The notes beneath the pieces were generated by a model. The model was not told where the DNA came from and ran no database searches. It saw nothing but the letters and a program-made list of their open reading frames with translations. Made by a program: the position numbers and the translations under genes. A DNA stretch of 64,000 nucleotides from Salibaculum griseiflavum. GTDB lineage: Bacteria > Pseudomonadota > Alphaproteobacteria > Rhodobacterales > Rhodobacteraceae. This document shows positions 26,768 through 35,517 of the stretch, piece by piece; the first letter of the stretch is position 1; the number at the start of each line of letters is the position of its first letter. The stretch lies in the NCBI RefSeq assembly GCF_003129565.1, contig NZ_QETF01000004.1:124001-188000 (forward strand), written 5' to 3'.

Positions 26768-29266
26768 ATGAAAACCAATGTCCGTGCTCTTGTCATCGGT
26801 GGCGGAGCCATCGGCACCTCGGTCGCCTATCACCTGGCCCGGGCCGGCTGGGATGACATCATGCTGCTGGAACGCGACGAGCTGACGAGCGGCAGCACCT
26901 GGCATGCCGCCGGCCTTCTGCCGCTGTTCAACATGTCCTACGCGGTCAGTCACATCCACGACTATTCGGTCAAGTTCTACAAGACTCTCGAGGAAGAAAC
27001 CGGTCTGAATGCCGGGTTCTCGGTGGTGGGCAACCTGCGCATGGCCCGCACCGACGAACGGATGGACGAATACCGGGTCTATGCTTCGACCGCCGAGACG
27101 GTGGGCGTCCACTACGAATGGATGACTCCGGACCAGATCAAGGAAAACTGGCCGCTGGTGAATACCGAGGATCTGAAGGGCGCGATCTATCACCCCGAGG
27201 ACGGTTATATCAATCCGGCCGACCTGACGATGGCCATGGCCAAGGGCGCCCGTCAGCGCGGCGTGATGATCGAGCGAAAGTGGCAGGCGGATGCCTTTGA
27301 ATGGAAGGGCGACCACTGGGATGTCACCTGCACCAAGATGGTGGAAAAGGGCGGCAACCTTGTCCCCAGCGACGAGCAGATCGTGATCTCGGCGGAGCAT
27401 GTCGTCACGGCGTCGGGCAATCACGCGCAGCGCACCGCGCGCATGCTGGGCATCAAGATGCCGGCGATCCCGGTCGAGCACCAGTTCATCGTCACCGAGC
27501 CCGACCCGGCCTTGGTGGAGTTCCGCAAGACCCATGGCGAACACCCGGTCCTGCGCGATGCCGACGCCAAGTGGTATGTGCGCGAAGAGCGCGGCGGCTG
27601 GATTCTCGGCCCTTACGAGCGCAACGCGCCGGCCCGGTTCGAATACGGCGTGCCGGATACGTTCCGGGCGGACCTCTTCCCGCTGGATCTCGAGCGGATC
27701 GAGGAAGAATACATGTCCATGATCCACCGGATCCCGTCCACCGAAGAGGTGGGGCTGAAGGACGATTTCAACGGCCCGATCTGCTACACGCCGGACGGCA
27801 ACCCGCTGGTCGGCCCGGCCCCCGGCCTGCGCAACATGTGGCTGGCCGAGGGGTTCTCTTTCGGGATCACCGCCGCCGGTGGCACCGGCTATTACATGGC
27901 GCAGATGATGGTCGACGGCGAGGCCGAGATCGACATGGCGTCGCTCGATCCCAAACGGTTCGGCAGCTGGATGACCACCGAATACGGCGCCCGCAAATGC
28001 GAAGAGGCCTACGAACACGTCTACATCCTGCACCATCCGGACGAGGAGCGCGAAGTGGCCCGCCCGCTGCGGACCGCCCCCTGCTATGACCGGATGAAAG
28101 CGCGCGGCGCGCAATTCGGCTGTGTCAACGGCTTCGAGCGGCCCAACTATTTCGGCCCGCTGGATGCGCCCGAGACCTTTGATCATGACGCGCGCAGTTT
28201 CCGCCGCGGTGAGTGGTGGCAATACGCCGTGGACGAGGCCAAGGCCGTCCGCGAGGGCGTGGGCCTGCTGGATGCCAGCGCGTTCACCAAGCACACCGTC
28301 AAGGGGCCGGGTGCGACAGCTTTCCTCGACTGGTTCACTTGCAACAAGCTGCCCAAGGTGGGCCGGATCAATCTGACCTACGCGCTGACCCCCGCGGGCA
28401 CCACGCGCACCGAATACACCATCGTGCGGCTGGCCGAGGATGAATACTACCTAGTCTCCGCCGGTGCGCTCACCGATTACGATGGCGACTATCTGCGTAA
28501 ATGCGCCGAGGACAAGGCGCCGGAGTTCGGCTATATCGCGGTCGAAAACGTGACCACCCAGTGGGGTGTCTTCGCCATCGCCGGGCCGAAATCGCGCGAC
28601 GTTCTGGCCGAGGTCATCAAGGATGCCGAACCGGAAACTGCCCTGTCGAACAAACGGTTCCCGTGGTTGTCCGCCCGCCAGATCGAGCTTGGCATGTGCC
28701 CGGTCAACGCGATCCGCGTGGCCTATACGGGGGAACTTGGCTGGGAATTGCATCACCCGATCGAGATGCAGAATTACCTGTTCGATTTGCTGGAAAAGGC
28801 CGGTGAGAAGCATGGGCTGAAGCTTGTCGGCGCGCGCGCCCAGAACTGGCTGCGCCAGGAGAAGAGCTATCGCGCCTTCGGACACGAGCTGGGCCGTGAC
28901 GCGACCCCGCTGGAGGCCGATCTGCCGCGCTTTGTCGATCTGTCCAAGGAGTTCCAGGGCAAGGCCGCGATGGAAGAGATCGGCGTGCGGAGCAAGTGCT
29001 GCACCCTGTTGATCGACGGGCCCGAGGATGCCGACCCCTGGGGTGTCGAGGCGCTTTATGATGGTGACAAACGGGTCGGGCGTCTGACCTCGGGCGGCTA
29101 TTCCGTGCATTTCGGAAAGTCCATCGGCATGGGCTATGTCAGCCCAGAACTGGCCGCGCCCGGCACGAGGCTCAAGATCAAGATGCTGGACCAGCTGTGG
29201 GATGCCGAGGTGGTGCAGGACAGCCCCTATGACCCCAAGAACGAGGCAATCCGCGTCGACGGGTAA
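26768..29266 (+). CDS. FAD-dependent oxidoreductase with GcvT domain (dimethylglycine/sarcosine dehydrogenase-like)
   Basis: The 832-residue protein has an N-terminal FAD site, ALVIGGGAIGTSVAYHLARA, followed by the substrate domain of the DAO family (SGSTWHAAGLLPLFN). From about residue 430 it has a GcvT/aminomethyltransferase domain (ASAFTKHTVKGPGATAFLDW, YTGELGWELHHPIEMQNYLF). Such fusions oxidise N-methylated glycines and pass the one-carbon unit to tetrahydrofolate; dimethylglycine or sarcosine is likely here. ATG 26768 starts the FAD fold and has CTGGAG upstream. The frame stays open back to 25589 only because it runs antisense to panC. A strong terminator follows. Confidence 0.9.
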   Translation: MKTNVRALVIGGGAIGTSVAYHLARAGWDDIMLLERDELTSGSTWHAAGLLPLFNMSYAVSHIHDYSVKFYKTLEEETGLNAGFSVVGNLRMARTDERMDEYRVYASTAETVGVHYEWMTPDQIKENWPLVNTEDLKGAIYHPEDGYINPADLTMAMAKGARQRGVMIERKWQADAFEWKGDHWDVTCTKMVEKGGNLVPSDEQIVISAEHVVTASGNHAQRTARMLGIKMPAIPVEHQFIVTEPDPALVEFRKTHGEHPVLRDADAKWYVREERGGWILGPYERNAPARFEYGVPDTFRADLFPLDLERIEEEYMSMIHRIPSTEEVGLKDDFNGPICYTPDGNPLVGPAPGLRNMWLAEGFSFGITAAGGTGYYMAQMMVDGEAEIDMASLDPKRFGSWMTTEYGARKCEEAYEHVYILHHPDEEREVARPLRTAPCYDRMKARGAQFGCVNGFERPNYFGPLDAPETFDHDARSFRRGEWWQYAVDEAKAVREGVGLLDASAFTKHTVKGPGATAFLDWFTCNKLPKVGRINLTYALTPAGTTRTEYTIVRLAEDEYYLVSAGALTDYDGDYLRKCAEDKAPEFGYIAVENVTTQWGVFAIAGPKSRDVLAEVIKDAEPETALSNKRFPWLSARQIELGMCPVNAIRVAYTGELGWELHHPIEMQNYLFDLLEKAGEKHGLKLVGARAQNWLRQEKSYRAFGHELGRDATPLEADLPRFVDLSKEFQGKAAMEEIGVRSKCCTLLIDGPEDADPWGVEALYDGDKRVGRLTSGGYSVHFGKSIGMGYVSPELAAPGTRLKIKMLDQLWDAEVVQDSPYDPKNEAIRVDG

Positions 29267-29294
29267 CCCCCGTGCGTCATGCCTGAACGGATTG

Positions 29295-29322
29295 CGCCCC
29301 CGGTTTTCCGGGGGCGCTTTCG
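29295..29322 (+). terminator. Intrinsic terminator after the FAD/GcvT gene
   Basis: A perfect ten-base-pair stem, GCGCCCCCGG with CCGGGGGCGC, encloses TTTT and is followed by a T-rich tail. It lies about 30 bases after the stop codon and also separates the gene from the convergent dabA. Confidence 0.85.
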
Positions 29323-29325
29323 GTT

Positions 29326-31689
29326 TCAACCGGCGGTCTCGGCCTGCCACTCGAGACCCGGCCGATAGCGGGCGGCGATGCGCCCGTCCTTCAGGGCAAA
29401 CAGGTGCAGCCATCCGTTGTCGAAGAGCGCCCGCACATCGGGGTGCTGGGCCAGCACATCGGTGATCGCTTGTTGCGGGGCCTCGATCATGACCGACAGG
29501 CGCAGCGGGTCATGCATCAGCTGCTCGCCGTCATGCACGGCCTGCCAGGGCAGGCCCGGGCGCAGGCGCCCGCCATTGCCTTCGACCACGCCGATCCCGC
29601 CGACGACATTGTGGATCAGCTTGTTGCCGCCGCCGAAGACATCGGGAGCGATGGACGACCCGTAATATTGCAGGCTGATCCAACTGGCCACGACCACCGG
29701 AGCGGTCAGGATCAACTCCAGCGTGGCGAATTCCTTGTCACGCCGCCAGTCATAGCTGTGCAGGAAACAGCGTCCGCCCAGGTCGCGCCCGGCGGTGGCA
29801 TGGCGCGGCGCGGCGATGAAGGCGGCGCATCCGGCCAGCCCCCATTCGGGCCGGGTCTGGGCCCAGTCCAGCGCCCGCGCCGCCACGGTCTTGGCGTCGG
29901 CGCCGGGCAGGTCGCGCGCCCGTTCGGCCCGCGTGATGGTCCCGGCCCGGTCGAGCCAGTCCCGGACCTGCGCCAAGTCGCGGTCGAGGGTTTCGGTGTC
30001 ATAGAGCGTGATGCGATCGGTCGTCGTGTCGTGCAGCCCGGCGACGAAAGCGGTGTCCTCGGGCAAGTCGATGCCACGGCTGGCCAGCCCCTCCCGCGTA
30101 TCGGGATCGTTGAGAAGCCCCGCCAGAAGACGCGCCGAGACCTCGCCGGTCTGGCCGCCACAGGCGCCGCAGTGATAGGCGCTTTCATGGGGGTTGTTCG
30201 TCACCCTGGCACCGTGGCCCAGCAGCAGGATGGTCCGCCCGAACCCCTCGGTCAGGCTCATGGCGCCCAGAACCGCCGCGGCGGTGTCAGCCTTGGCCTC
30301 GGCGCTCAGCCCGCCGACCACCTGCGGCGCGGGGCCGGGGGGAGCATCCTTTCCGACACGCCCCGTGGCGTCGCGCAGCAGCTTTCCGGCATAGAGCGGC
30401 CCGGCGGCCTCGACGAAGGCGAAGGACGACACCGCCGCCTGCCGGAACCGGCCCCAGGCCCGTGCGGCCCGGGCCTTGATCCGGTGCGCGGTCTCGGTGC
30501 GCGCGTCGGCCTGGCTGGTCGTGTCCAAAGCCGGGGACAGCAGAACGGGCAGATGCGAGTCCACAATATCCGAGCCTTGCGCCTTGTGCGCCACGGGCAG
30601 GCCGAAAAACCCGGCGAAGCCGATGGTCTCGATGCCGGGGTCGAGGCTTTCCAGCGCCCGCCGGAATGGTTCCGACCGCACGTCGATGCAGAAAGCGGCC
30701 TGCAATTCGGCCCGGTCACGGGCCGGTGCGCCGCCAGTCAGTGCCGCGCCCAGCTGCCGCTGATGGGCGCGTTCGCGGGCCTCTTGCAGGATGGCCAGCG
30801 CCACCTGGTCTGTCGTGGGGGCAACGGGTTGCGCATGGGCGGCGACGGTGTCGGCCCATGCGTCGGCAAGATCGGGCAGATGGCTCAGCAGTGCCGCGTC
30901 CCATGCCAGCCGGATGGCCAGCAGGTCCAGCAGCGTGGCATCGCTGCCGCCCTGCATCTCGGCCTGCCACAGCAGCCAGCGGGCATGCTGCGCCCAGCCG
31001 CCCAGGTCCATCAGCAGGCCGTGAAAGACGGTTTCAGCCGACGCCTCGGACAGTCCCATATCCTGCGCCGCTGCCAGAATGGCCCGGTCCGCGCTGTCGG
31101 GCAGGGCCGCCACATGGGCGCAGAACCCGGAAAGGCCCGCGATCTCGGGCGTCAGGTCATGGATTGCCCAGGCCCGCCAGGCGGCATAGGCCCCCTGTCC
31201 GGGCCGCGGTGTCCACAGCGCCTGGCCCCGGTCGAAATGGCCGGCGGCCCAAAGGCCGATGCCGCGCTCGATCAAGGCGGGCCAGTCCGTGCCGGTGGTC
31301 TCAGCGGCCAGCTCGGCCAGGTTTGGCAGGCGGCCCGATCCGGCAGGCGCGGTGCCGCGTTCCAGCATCGCACGCAGGCTGGCCATGTCTGTCGGTCTCG
31401 CCGGTGACGTGCAGGCGGCCATCGCGGCCTCGATATCGGCTTCGGTCATCTGGCCCGCCTTCAGGTCGGCGGCGTAGTCGGCCATGGTGCGGGTCGTCGC
31501 AACCCCCGCGACGCGGCCAAGGCGGACCGACGCGGTGGCAAGGTCCTCTCCCGACTGGCCGAGGAAGGGGTTTACCGCAACGGTCGCGTCCAGCGGGAAA
31601 GCCGGGGGGATGGCGCGCAGGGCAGCGTCGGCCGCGGCCAGGATTTCGGACTGCCGCAAGGGCGCGGCCTGGGTCTTGGTCATGAACAT
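29326..31689 (-). CDS. dabA: Inorganic carbon transporter subunit DabA (UPF0753/DUF2309)
   Basis: DabA is the zinc-containing, carbonic-anhydrase-like subunit of the DAB system, which traps CO2 as bicarbonate using the cation gradient through DabB. The 787-residue protein retains all expected metal-site residues: Cys333 and Asp335 in AAFCIDVRSEPFRR, His492 in LLGHGARVTNNPHES, and Cys507 in YHCGACGG. ATG 31689 has AAGGAG at good spacing. dabB lies 24 bases upstream on the same strand, so the pair is an operon. Confidence 0.93.
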   Translation of the reverse strand: MFMTKTQAAPLRQSEILAAADAALRAIPPAFPLDATVAVNPFLGQSGEDLATASVRLGRVAGVATTRTMADYAADLKAGQMTEADIEAAMAACTSPARPTDMASLRAMLERGTAPAGSGRLPNLAELAAETTGTDWPALIERGIGLWAAGHFDRGQALWTPRPGQGAYAAWRAWAIHDLTPEIAGLSGFCAHVAALPDSADRAILAAAQDMGLSEASAETVFHGLLMDLGGWAQHARWLLWQAEMQGGSDATLLDLLAIRLAWDAALLSHLPDLADAWADTVAAHAQPVAPTTDQVALAILQEARERAHQRQLGAALTGGAPARDRAELQAAFCIDVRSEPFRRALESLDPGIETIGFAGFFGLPVAHKAQGSDIVDSHLPVLLSPALDTTSQADARTETAHRIKARAARAWGRFRQAAVSSFAFVEAAGPLYAGKLLRDATGRVGKDAPPGPAPQVVGGLSAEAKADTAAAVLGAMSLTEGFGRTILLLGHGARVTNNPHESAYHCGACGGQTGEVSARLLAGLLNDPDTREGLASRGIDLPEDTAFVAGLHDTTTDRITLYDTETLDRDLAQVRDWLDRAGTITRAERARDLPGADAKTVAARALDWAQTRPEWGLAGCAAFIAAPRHATAGRDLGGRCFLHSYDWRRDKEFATLELILTAPVVVASWISLQYYGSSIAPDVFGGGNKLIHNVVGGIGVVEGNGGRLRPGLPWQAVHDGEQLMHDPLRLSVMIEAPQQAITDVLAQHPDVRALFDNGWLHLFALKDGRIAARYRPGLEWQAETAG

Positions 31690-31713
31690 CTTGGTCTCCT
31701 TGGTCCGTCGGTT

Positions 31714-33252
31714 TCAGCTGGTCTTGCCCGTGCGCAGCCCGCCGAGGGCCCGGTCGAGCAGCGCGTTGAGGTAGAGGCCGTTCGCCAGGTGCACCCGCAG
31801 CCCCGCCATGGCCGGATGATGCGCCCAAAGCGGGAACAGGGCCTGTGCCAGCGCCACCAGCCCGAACGAGGCCAGCGCCAGCAGGATCAGCGCCCATTCC
31901 AGCGGGCCGGGGGTTGGCGCGGCGGGCAGGGCGGGGCCCCAGAGCGCCTGGGCCAGGGCTTGGAAGGTGAAGTATCCCGTGGCGGCGGCCAGGGAGGCCA
32001 ACGCGGTGCGCCGGGTCAGTGGGGCGGGGGCCGTATCGGCCAGCCCCTGGGCCACCAGGTAGGCCACCCCGAGGATCAGGATCGCCCCCAGCGCCAGCGC
32101 CTGCGGGGACTTCGCTCCTAAGACCGTCATGAACAGCCCGGCGATCATGGCATAAAGCAAGAGTGCGAGGGCAAAGGACTTCAGTACCGCGCCCAGGTCG
32201 GGCACCGCCACCGGCCCGGGCCGCCGCAGGGCAGCCACCGCCGTCACCGCGCCGCCCGAGGACAGGAAGGCATGCGCCTTGTAGAGCGAATGCGCGAGGA
32301 TGTGCAGCAACGCCAGCGGCCAGAGGCCCAAACCGCATTGCAGCATCAGGAACCCCATCTGCGCCACGGTCGACCAGGCCAGCGCCGTCTTGACCGCGCT
32401 TTGGGTCAGCATGACCGTCGCCCCGAACAGCGCGGTAAACCCGCCCGCCATGACCAGCGCGGCCATGGCGCCGGGGCTTTCCTGCACCAGCGGTGCGGTG
32501 GCAAGCAGGATGACGCCACCGGAATTGATGATCCCGGCATGCAGCAGGGCCGAGACAGGGGTGGGGGCCTCCATCACCTCGGTCAGCCAGCCATGCAGCG
32601 GGAAGGCCGCGCATTTGAGCAGTGCGGCCAGCACCAGCAGCGCCACCGCCAGACCGCCGGCGCTTCCCAGACCATCATGCGTGGACAGCGTTGCGAGTTG
32701 AGTCAGATCGGTCGTGCCGAAACGGGCGGTCAGCAATAGGGCGGCAAGGATCAACGCCCCGTCCCCGCCATGCCAGGCCAGTGTGAATTTGCGTGCCGCG
32801 CGCCGGGCCTCGGGGCGGTTGGCATAGAACAGCAGGAGGTGTTTCAGCCCGAGTCCGACCGCGACGGCCGTCCCCGCCAAAAGCCACAGGTTGCCCGCCT
32901 GCACGAGGATCAGCACTGCGGCGAGCGTCGCCAGCATCTGCCCGTGAAACGCGCCCTCGCGAGCTTCTCCGTCCAGGTAGCTGCGGGAAAACCTTATGAC
33001 CACCCAGCCGAGAAAGGCCACCAGCAGGGCCAGCGACAGGCTGATCGCATCGGCCCGCAAAAGGCCGCTGACCGGCCCCTGGGAGAGGTATTGCAGGCCA
33101 CCAAGTGCCACCAGTGCAAGGGCGATCAGCGTTCCGGCTTCCGACTGGCGGGGCAGGGCACCGGGCCGCCGACCCGGACGGCGCAGCGCCAGTGCCGCGA
33201 CGAGCAGCAGGGCAAGCGGTGCAAGAATGGACAGCGGGATCATGGGTGCCAT
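31714..33252 (-). CDS. dabB: DabB: proton-conducting NuoL-like membrane subunit
   Basis: The 512-residue protein has about 14 hydrophobic segments and the proton-channel core of NuoL/MrpA antiporter-like subunits: KCAAFPLHGWLTEVMEAPTPVSALLHAGIINSGG region (signature split around HGWLTEVMEAPTPVSALLHA), then TQSAVKTALAWSTVAQMGFL. Paired with DabA it supplies the ion flow that drives CO2 hydration. ATG 33252 is selected because GGAGG lies seven bases upstream; the frame opens six codons earlier. It is divergent from the LysR gene, with about 100 bases between. Confidence 0.92.
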   Translation of the reverse strand: MAPMIPLSILAPLALLLVAALALRRPGRRPGALPRQSEAGTLIALALVALGGLQYLSQGPVSGLLRADAISLSLALLVAFLGWVVIRFSRSYLDGEAREGAFHGQMLATLAAVLILVQAGNLWLLAGTAVAVGLGLKHLLLFYANRPEARRAARKFTLAWHGGDGALILAALLLTARFGTTDLTQLATLSTHDGLGSAGGLAVALLVLAALLKCAAFPLHGWLTEVMEAPTPVSALLHAGIINSGGVILLATAPLVQESPGAMAALVMAGGFTALFGATVMLTQSAVKTALAWSTVAQMGFLMLQCGLGLWPLALLHILAHSLYKAHAFLSSGGAVTAVAALRRPGPVAVPDLGAVLKSFALALLLYAMIAGLFMTVLGAKSPQALALGAILILGVAYLVAQGLADTAPAPLTRRTALASLAAATGYFTFQALAQALWGPALPAAPTPGPLEWALILLALASFGLVALAQALFPLWAHHPAMAGLRVHLANGLYLNALLDRALGGLRTGKTS

Positions 33253-33332
33253 GGGATACCTCCGGTGCAAGTGGCTTTGATTGTCCTACCGGCGCGGAGG
33301 TATCAATAAAAATTCATTGTTTGGAATTATCG

Positions 33333-33347
33333 TTCTATAATATAGAA
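33333..33347. promoter_or_regulatory. AT-rich palindrome in the dabB/lysR divergent promoter
   Basis: Perfect arms TTCTAT and ATAGAA are separated by AAT and contain a T-N11-A core, as expected for LysR-type regulators. It ends seven bases before the LysR start codon, and the surrounding 33300-33355 is strikingly AT-rich. Binding here could block the regulator's own translation start region (autoregulation) and activate dabB in the other direction. Confidence 0.65.
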
Positions 33348-33354
33348 TAATGTC

Positions 33355-34236
33355 ATGCTGAACCTGCACCACCTTCGCCTTTTTCGCGCCGTGGCCCGTG
33401 ATGGCACCCTTACCGGTGCGGCCCGGGCGCTGAACATCTCGCAATCGGCGGTCTCGACCCAGGTGCGCGCGCTCGAGACAGCGCTGGGCCAGGACCTCTT
33501 CGAGCGCAGCGGTCGCAGCCTTGTCCTGACCGAGGCGGGGCGTATTGCGCTGGATCACGCTGAAGAGATCTTTCGCACCGCCGAGGACCTGACCGCGACG
33601 CTGCGATCCGCCGAAACCCGGCGCAAGGTTTTACGGGTCGGGGCGCTGGCCACCCTGTCGCGCAATTTCCAGATGGCCTTTCTGAAGCCGCTTCTGGGGC
33701 GCGACGATGTCGAGGTCGTGCTGCGGTCCGGATCGCAGGACAGCCTGCTGCGGGGGCTCGACGCGCTGGCACTGGACGTGGTGCTCACCAACCTCGTGCC
33801 GCCACGGGATGCAGCCAGCCCCTATCTCGTGCAACGGCTGGATGAACAGCCGGTCAGCCTCGTTGGCGCGCCGGGGCGGGCCCCGGCACCGGGCGCGGGG
33901 ATCGAGGGCGTGCTGGCCTCACATCCCCTGATCCTGCCGACGCCGGAAACAGCGCTGCGGGCGGGTTTCGATGCCTTGCTCGACCGTCTTGGAATCGTGC
34001 CGCGTATCGCCGCCGAGGCCGATGACATGGCCATGCTGCGCCTCTTGGCGCGGGCTGATGCGGGGGTTGCCGTTATCCCGCCCATCGTGGTGGACCAGGA
34101 ATTGCGCGCCGGGCGGCTGGTGGAATTCGCCCGTCTGGACGAGATTCGCGAGACTTTCTGCGCCGTGACCATGCGTCGCCGCAATCCCAACCCGCTCCTG
34201 GCCCAGTTGCTGTCGCCTTCGAGTGCGGACAGCTAG
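33355..34236 (+). CDS. LysR-type regulator divergent from dabBA
   Basis: The 293-residue protein has an N-terminal winged helix (LRLFRAVARDGTLTGAARAL, NISQSAVSTQVRALE) and a periplasmic-binding-like effector domain. Its position and the shared promoter suggest it controls the dab genes, much as LysR proteins such as CbbR or CcmR regulate carbon acquisition; this is inference. The ATG is at 33355, with no recognisable ribosome binding site because the palindrome occupies that space. Confidence 0.9.
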   Translation: MLNLHHLRLFRAVARDGTLTGAARALNISQSAVSTQVRALETALGQDLFERSGRSLVLTEAGRIALDHAEEIFRTAEDLTATLRSAETRRKVLRVGALATLSRNFQMAFLKPLLGRDDVEVVLRSGSQDSLLRGLDALALDVVLTNLVPPRDAASPYLVQRLDEQPVSLVGAPGRAPAPGAGIEGVLASHPLILPTPETALRAGFDALLDRLGIVPRIAAEADDMAMLRLLARADAGVAVIPPIVVDQELRAGRLVEFARLDEIRETFCAVTMRRRNPNPLLAQLLSPSSADS

Positions 34237-34242
34237 GTCAGG

Positions 34243-35322
34243 TCAGCCGCGCAGGCGGTGCGGGGTCAGTTGCGCGACGATCCCGGCCTCGATCTCGGGC
34301 GGGCGGCCCGCCACCAGGTCGGCCGCCAGCTGGCTTGCGGCTGGGGCGGTCTGGAACCCGTAGCCGCCTTGCCCGGCCATCCAGATGAAACTGGCATCGT
34401 CGGGGTCGGGGCCAAGGACAAGCTGGCGGTCGGGTGCAAAGGTGCGCAGGCCGGCCCAGTTGGCCAGCATCTGGGTGACCTCGTACTCCATCACCGCCTC
34501 GAACCGGGCCAGCCCCTCGGCCAGCACCATGTCATCGGCCCAGGCGTCCATGGGCGGTTGCGGGTCCTCATCCCCGGGCGAGACGATCAGCGCTCCGGCA
34601 TCGGGTTTCGTATACCAGGATTCGCCCGCGCCGAAGACCATCGGCCAGTTGGCCGGATCCAGGCCCTCGGGGGCGGGAATGCGCGCCATGGAGCGGCGCA
34701 GCGGATGCACGCCAAGCGGCGCGATCCCGGCCATATGGGCGATCTCGTCGACCCAGGCGCCGGCGGCATTGACCAGGTTGCGCGCCTCCAGAACCTCGCT
34801 GCCGATATCGACGCGCCAGCCGGCGGCCGTTTTCTCGATATGGCGCACCTCGGCACGGGTGCGGATGCTGCCGCCATTGGCGCGGATCTCGGCGGCGAAG
34901 TTCTGCACCAGCCGGTCGGTGTCGATATCCCAGGCCTCGTCATGGTGGCCGACCAGCGGCGCGGCCTTGGTGTCGAGAATGGGAAACAACGCGCGGGCCT
35001 CGTCGGGGGTGATCCGCTCCATCCCCATCGCGACGACTTCTTCCTCGAACAGCTCGCGTTCCGCCTCGGTCGCGGCCAGCATCAGGCCGCGCGGGCTGAG
35101 AACGCCGCCATTCGCCTCGTGGTGATAGGTGGCACTGGCCTGGCTGAGCGCCATGGTCGAGGGCTTGCCATAGCGCGTCTCGAACAGTGCCGCCGACCGA
35201 CCCGAAGCGTGAAACGCCAGCGCGTCCTCACGTTCCAGAAGCGTGACCGCCCCCAGATGCGCCAGCCGCGCCCCGATCGAGGCCCCGGCGATGCCGCCGC
35301 CGATGATGAGGAAATCCGTCAT
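34243..35322 (-). CDS. FAD-dependent amine/D-amino-acid oxidase family protein
   Basis: The 359-residue protein has the dinucleotide-binding motif [20 protein letters not shown], the FAD-contact segment ASGRSAALFETRYGK, NAAGAWVDEIA, and a C-terminal WMAGQGGYGFQTAPAAS. These place it in the DAO family (glycine/D-amino acid oxidases and dehydrogenases). Substrate is not predictable. ATG 35322 begins the Rossmann fold; the frame's earlier ATG at 35358 adds a charged tail. It is convergent with the LysR gene and separated from the purine operon by a terminator. Confidence 0.88.
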   Translation of the reverse strand: MTDFLIIGGGIAGASIGARLAHLGAVTLLEREDALAFHASGRSAALFETRYGKPSTMALSQASATYHHEANGGVLSPRGLMLAATEAERELFEEEVVAMGMERITPDEARALFPILDTKAAPLVGHHDEAWDIDTDRLVQNFAAEIRANGGSIRTRAEVRHIEKTAAGWRVDIGSEVLEARNLVNAAGAWVDEIAHMAGIAPLGVHPLRRSMARIPAPEGLDPANWPMVFGAGESWYTKPDAGALIVSPGDEDPQPPMDAWADDMVLAEGLARFEAVMEYEVTQMLANWAGLRTFAPDRQLVLGPDPDDASFIWMAGQGGYGFQTAPAASQLAADLVAGRPPEIEAGIVAQLTPHRLRG

Positions 35323-35468
35323 TCTATCCGTGTCCGTGTTGTCGCTGCGGGCAGACAATCACGACGCGCGGGAAAGGAAAAGGGGGCTGTAGCCCGACCG
35401 CAAGACCGTGGCGACACGAACCCGCCTTCCCCCACAACGCGCGCAGCCAACAGGTCTCCGGCATGAAA

Positions 35469-35495
35469 AAAGGCCCGCCGGATCGGCGGGCCTTT
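35469..35495 (-). terminator. Intrinsic terminator of the xdh-ABC transporter operon
   Basis: Twelve-base arms AAAGGCCCGCCG and CGGCGGGCCTTT enclose GAT; on the minus strand the stem runs into a T-rich tract. It sits 22 bases after the stop codon of the substrate-binding protein gene and may also act on the plus strand. Confidence 0.85.
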
Positions 35496-35517
35496 CGTTT
35501 CGAACCGGAGCCGGAGG

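Noticed and set aside
29404-31407. A 667-codon open frame antisense to dabA
   Set aside because: No domain or start signal, and DabA with all its metal ligands occupies the other strand.
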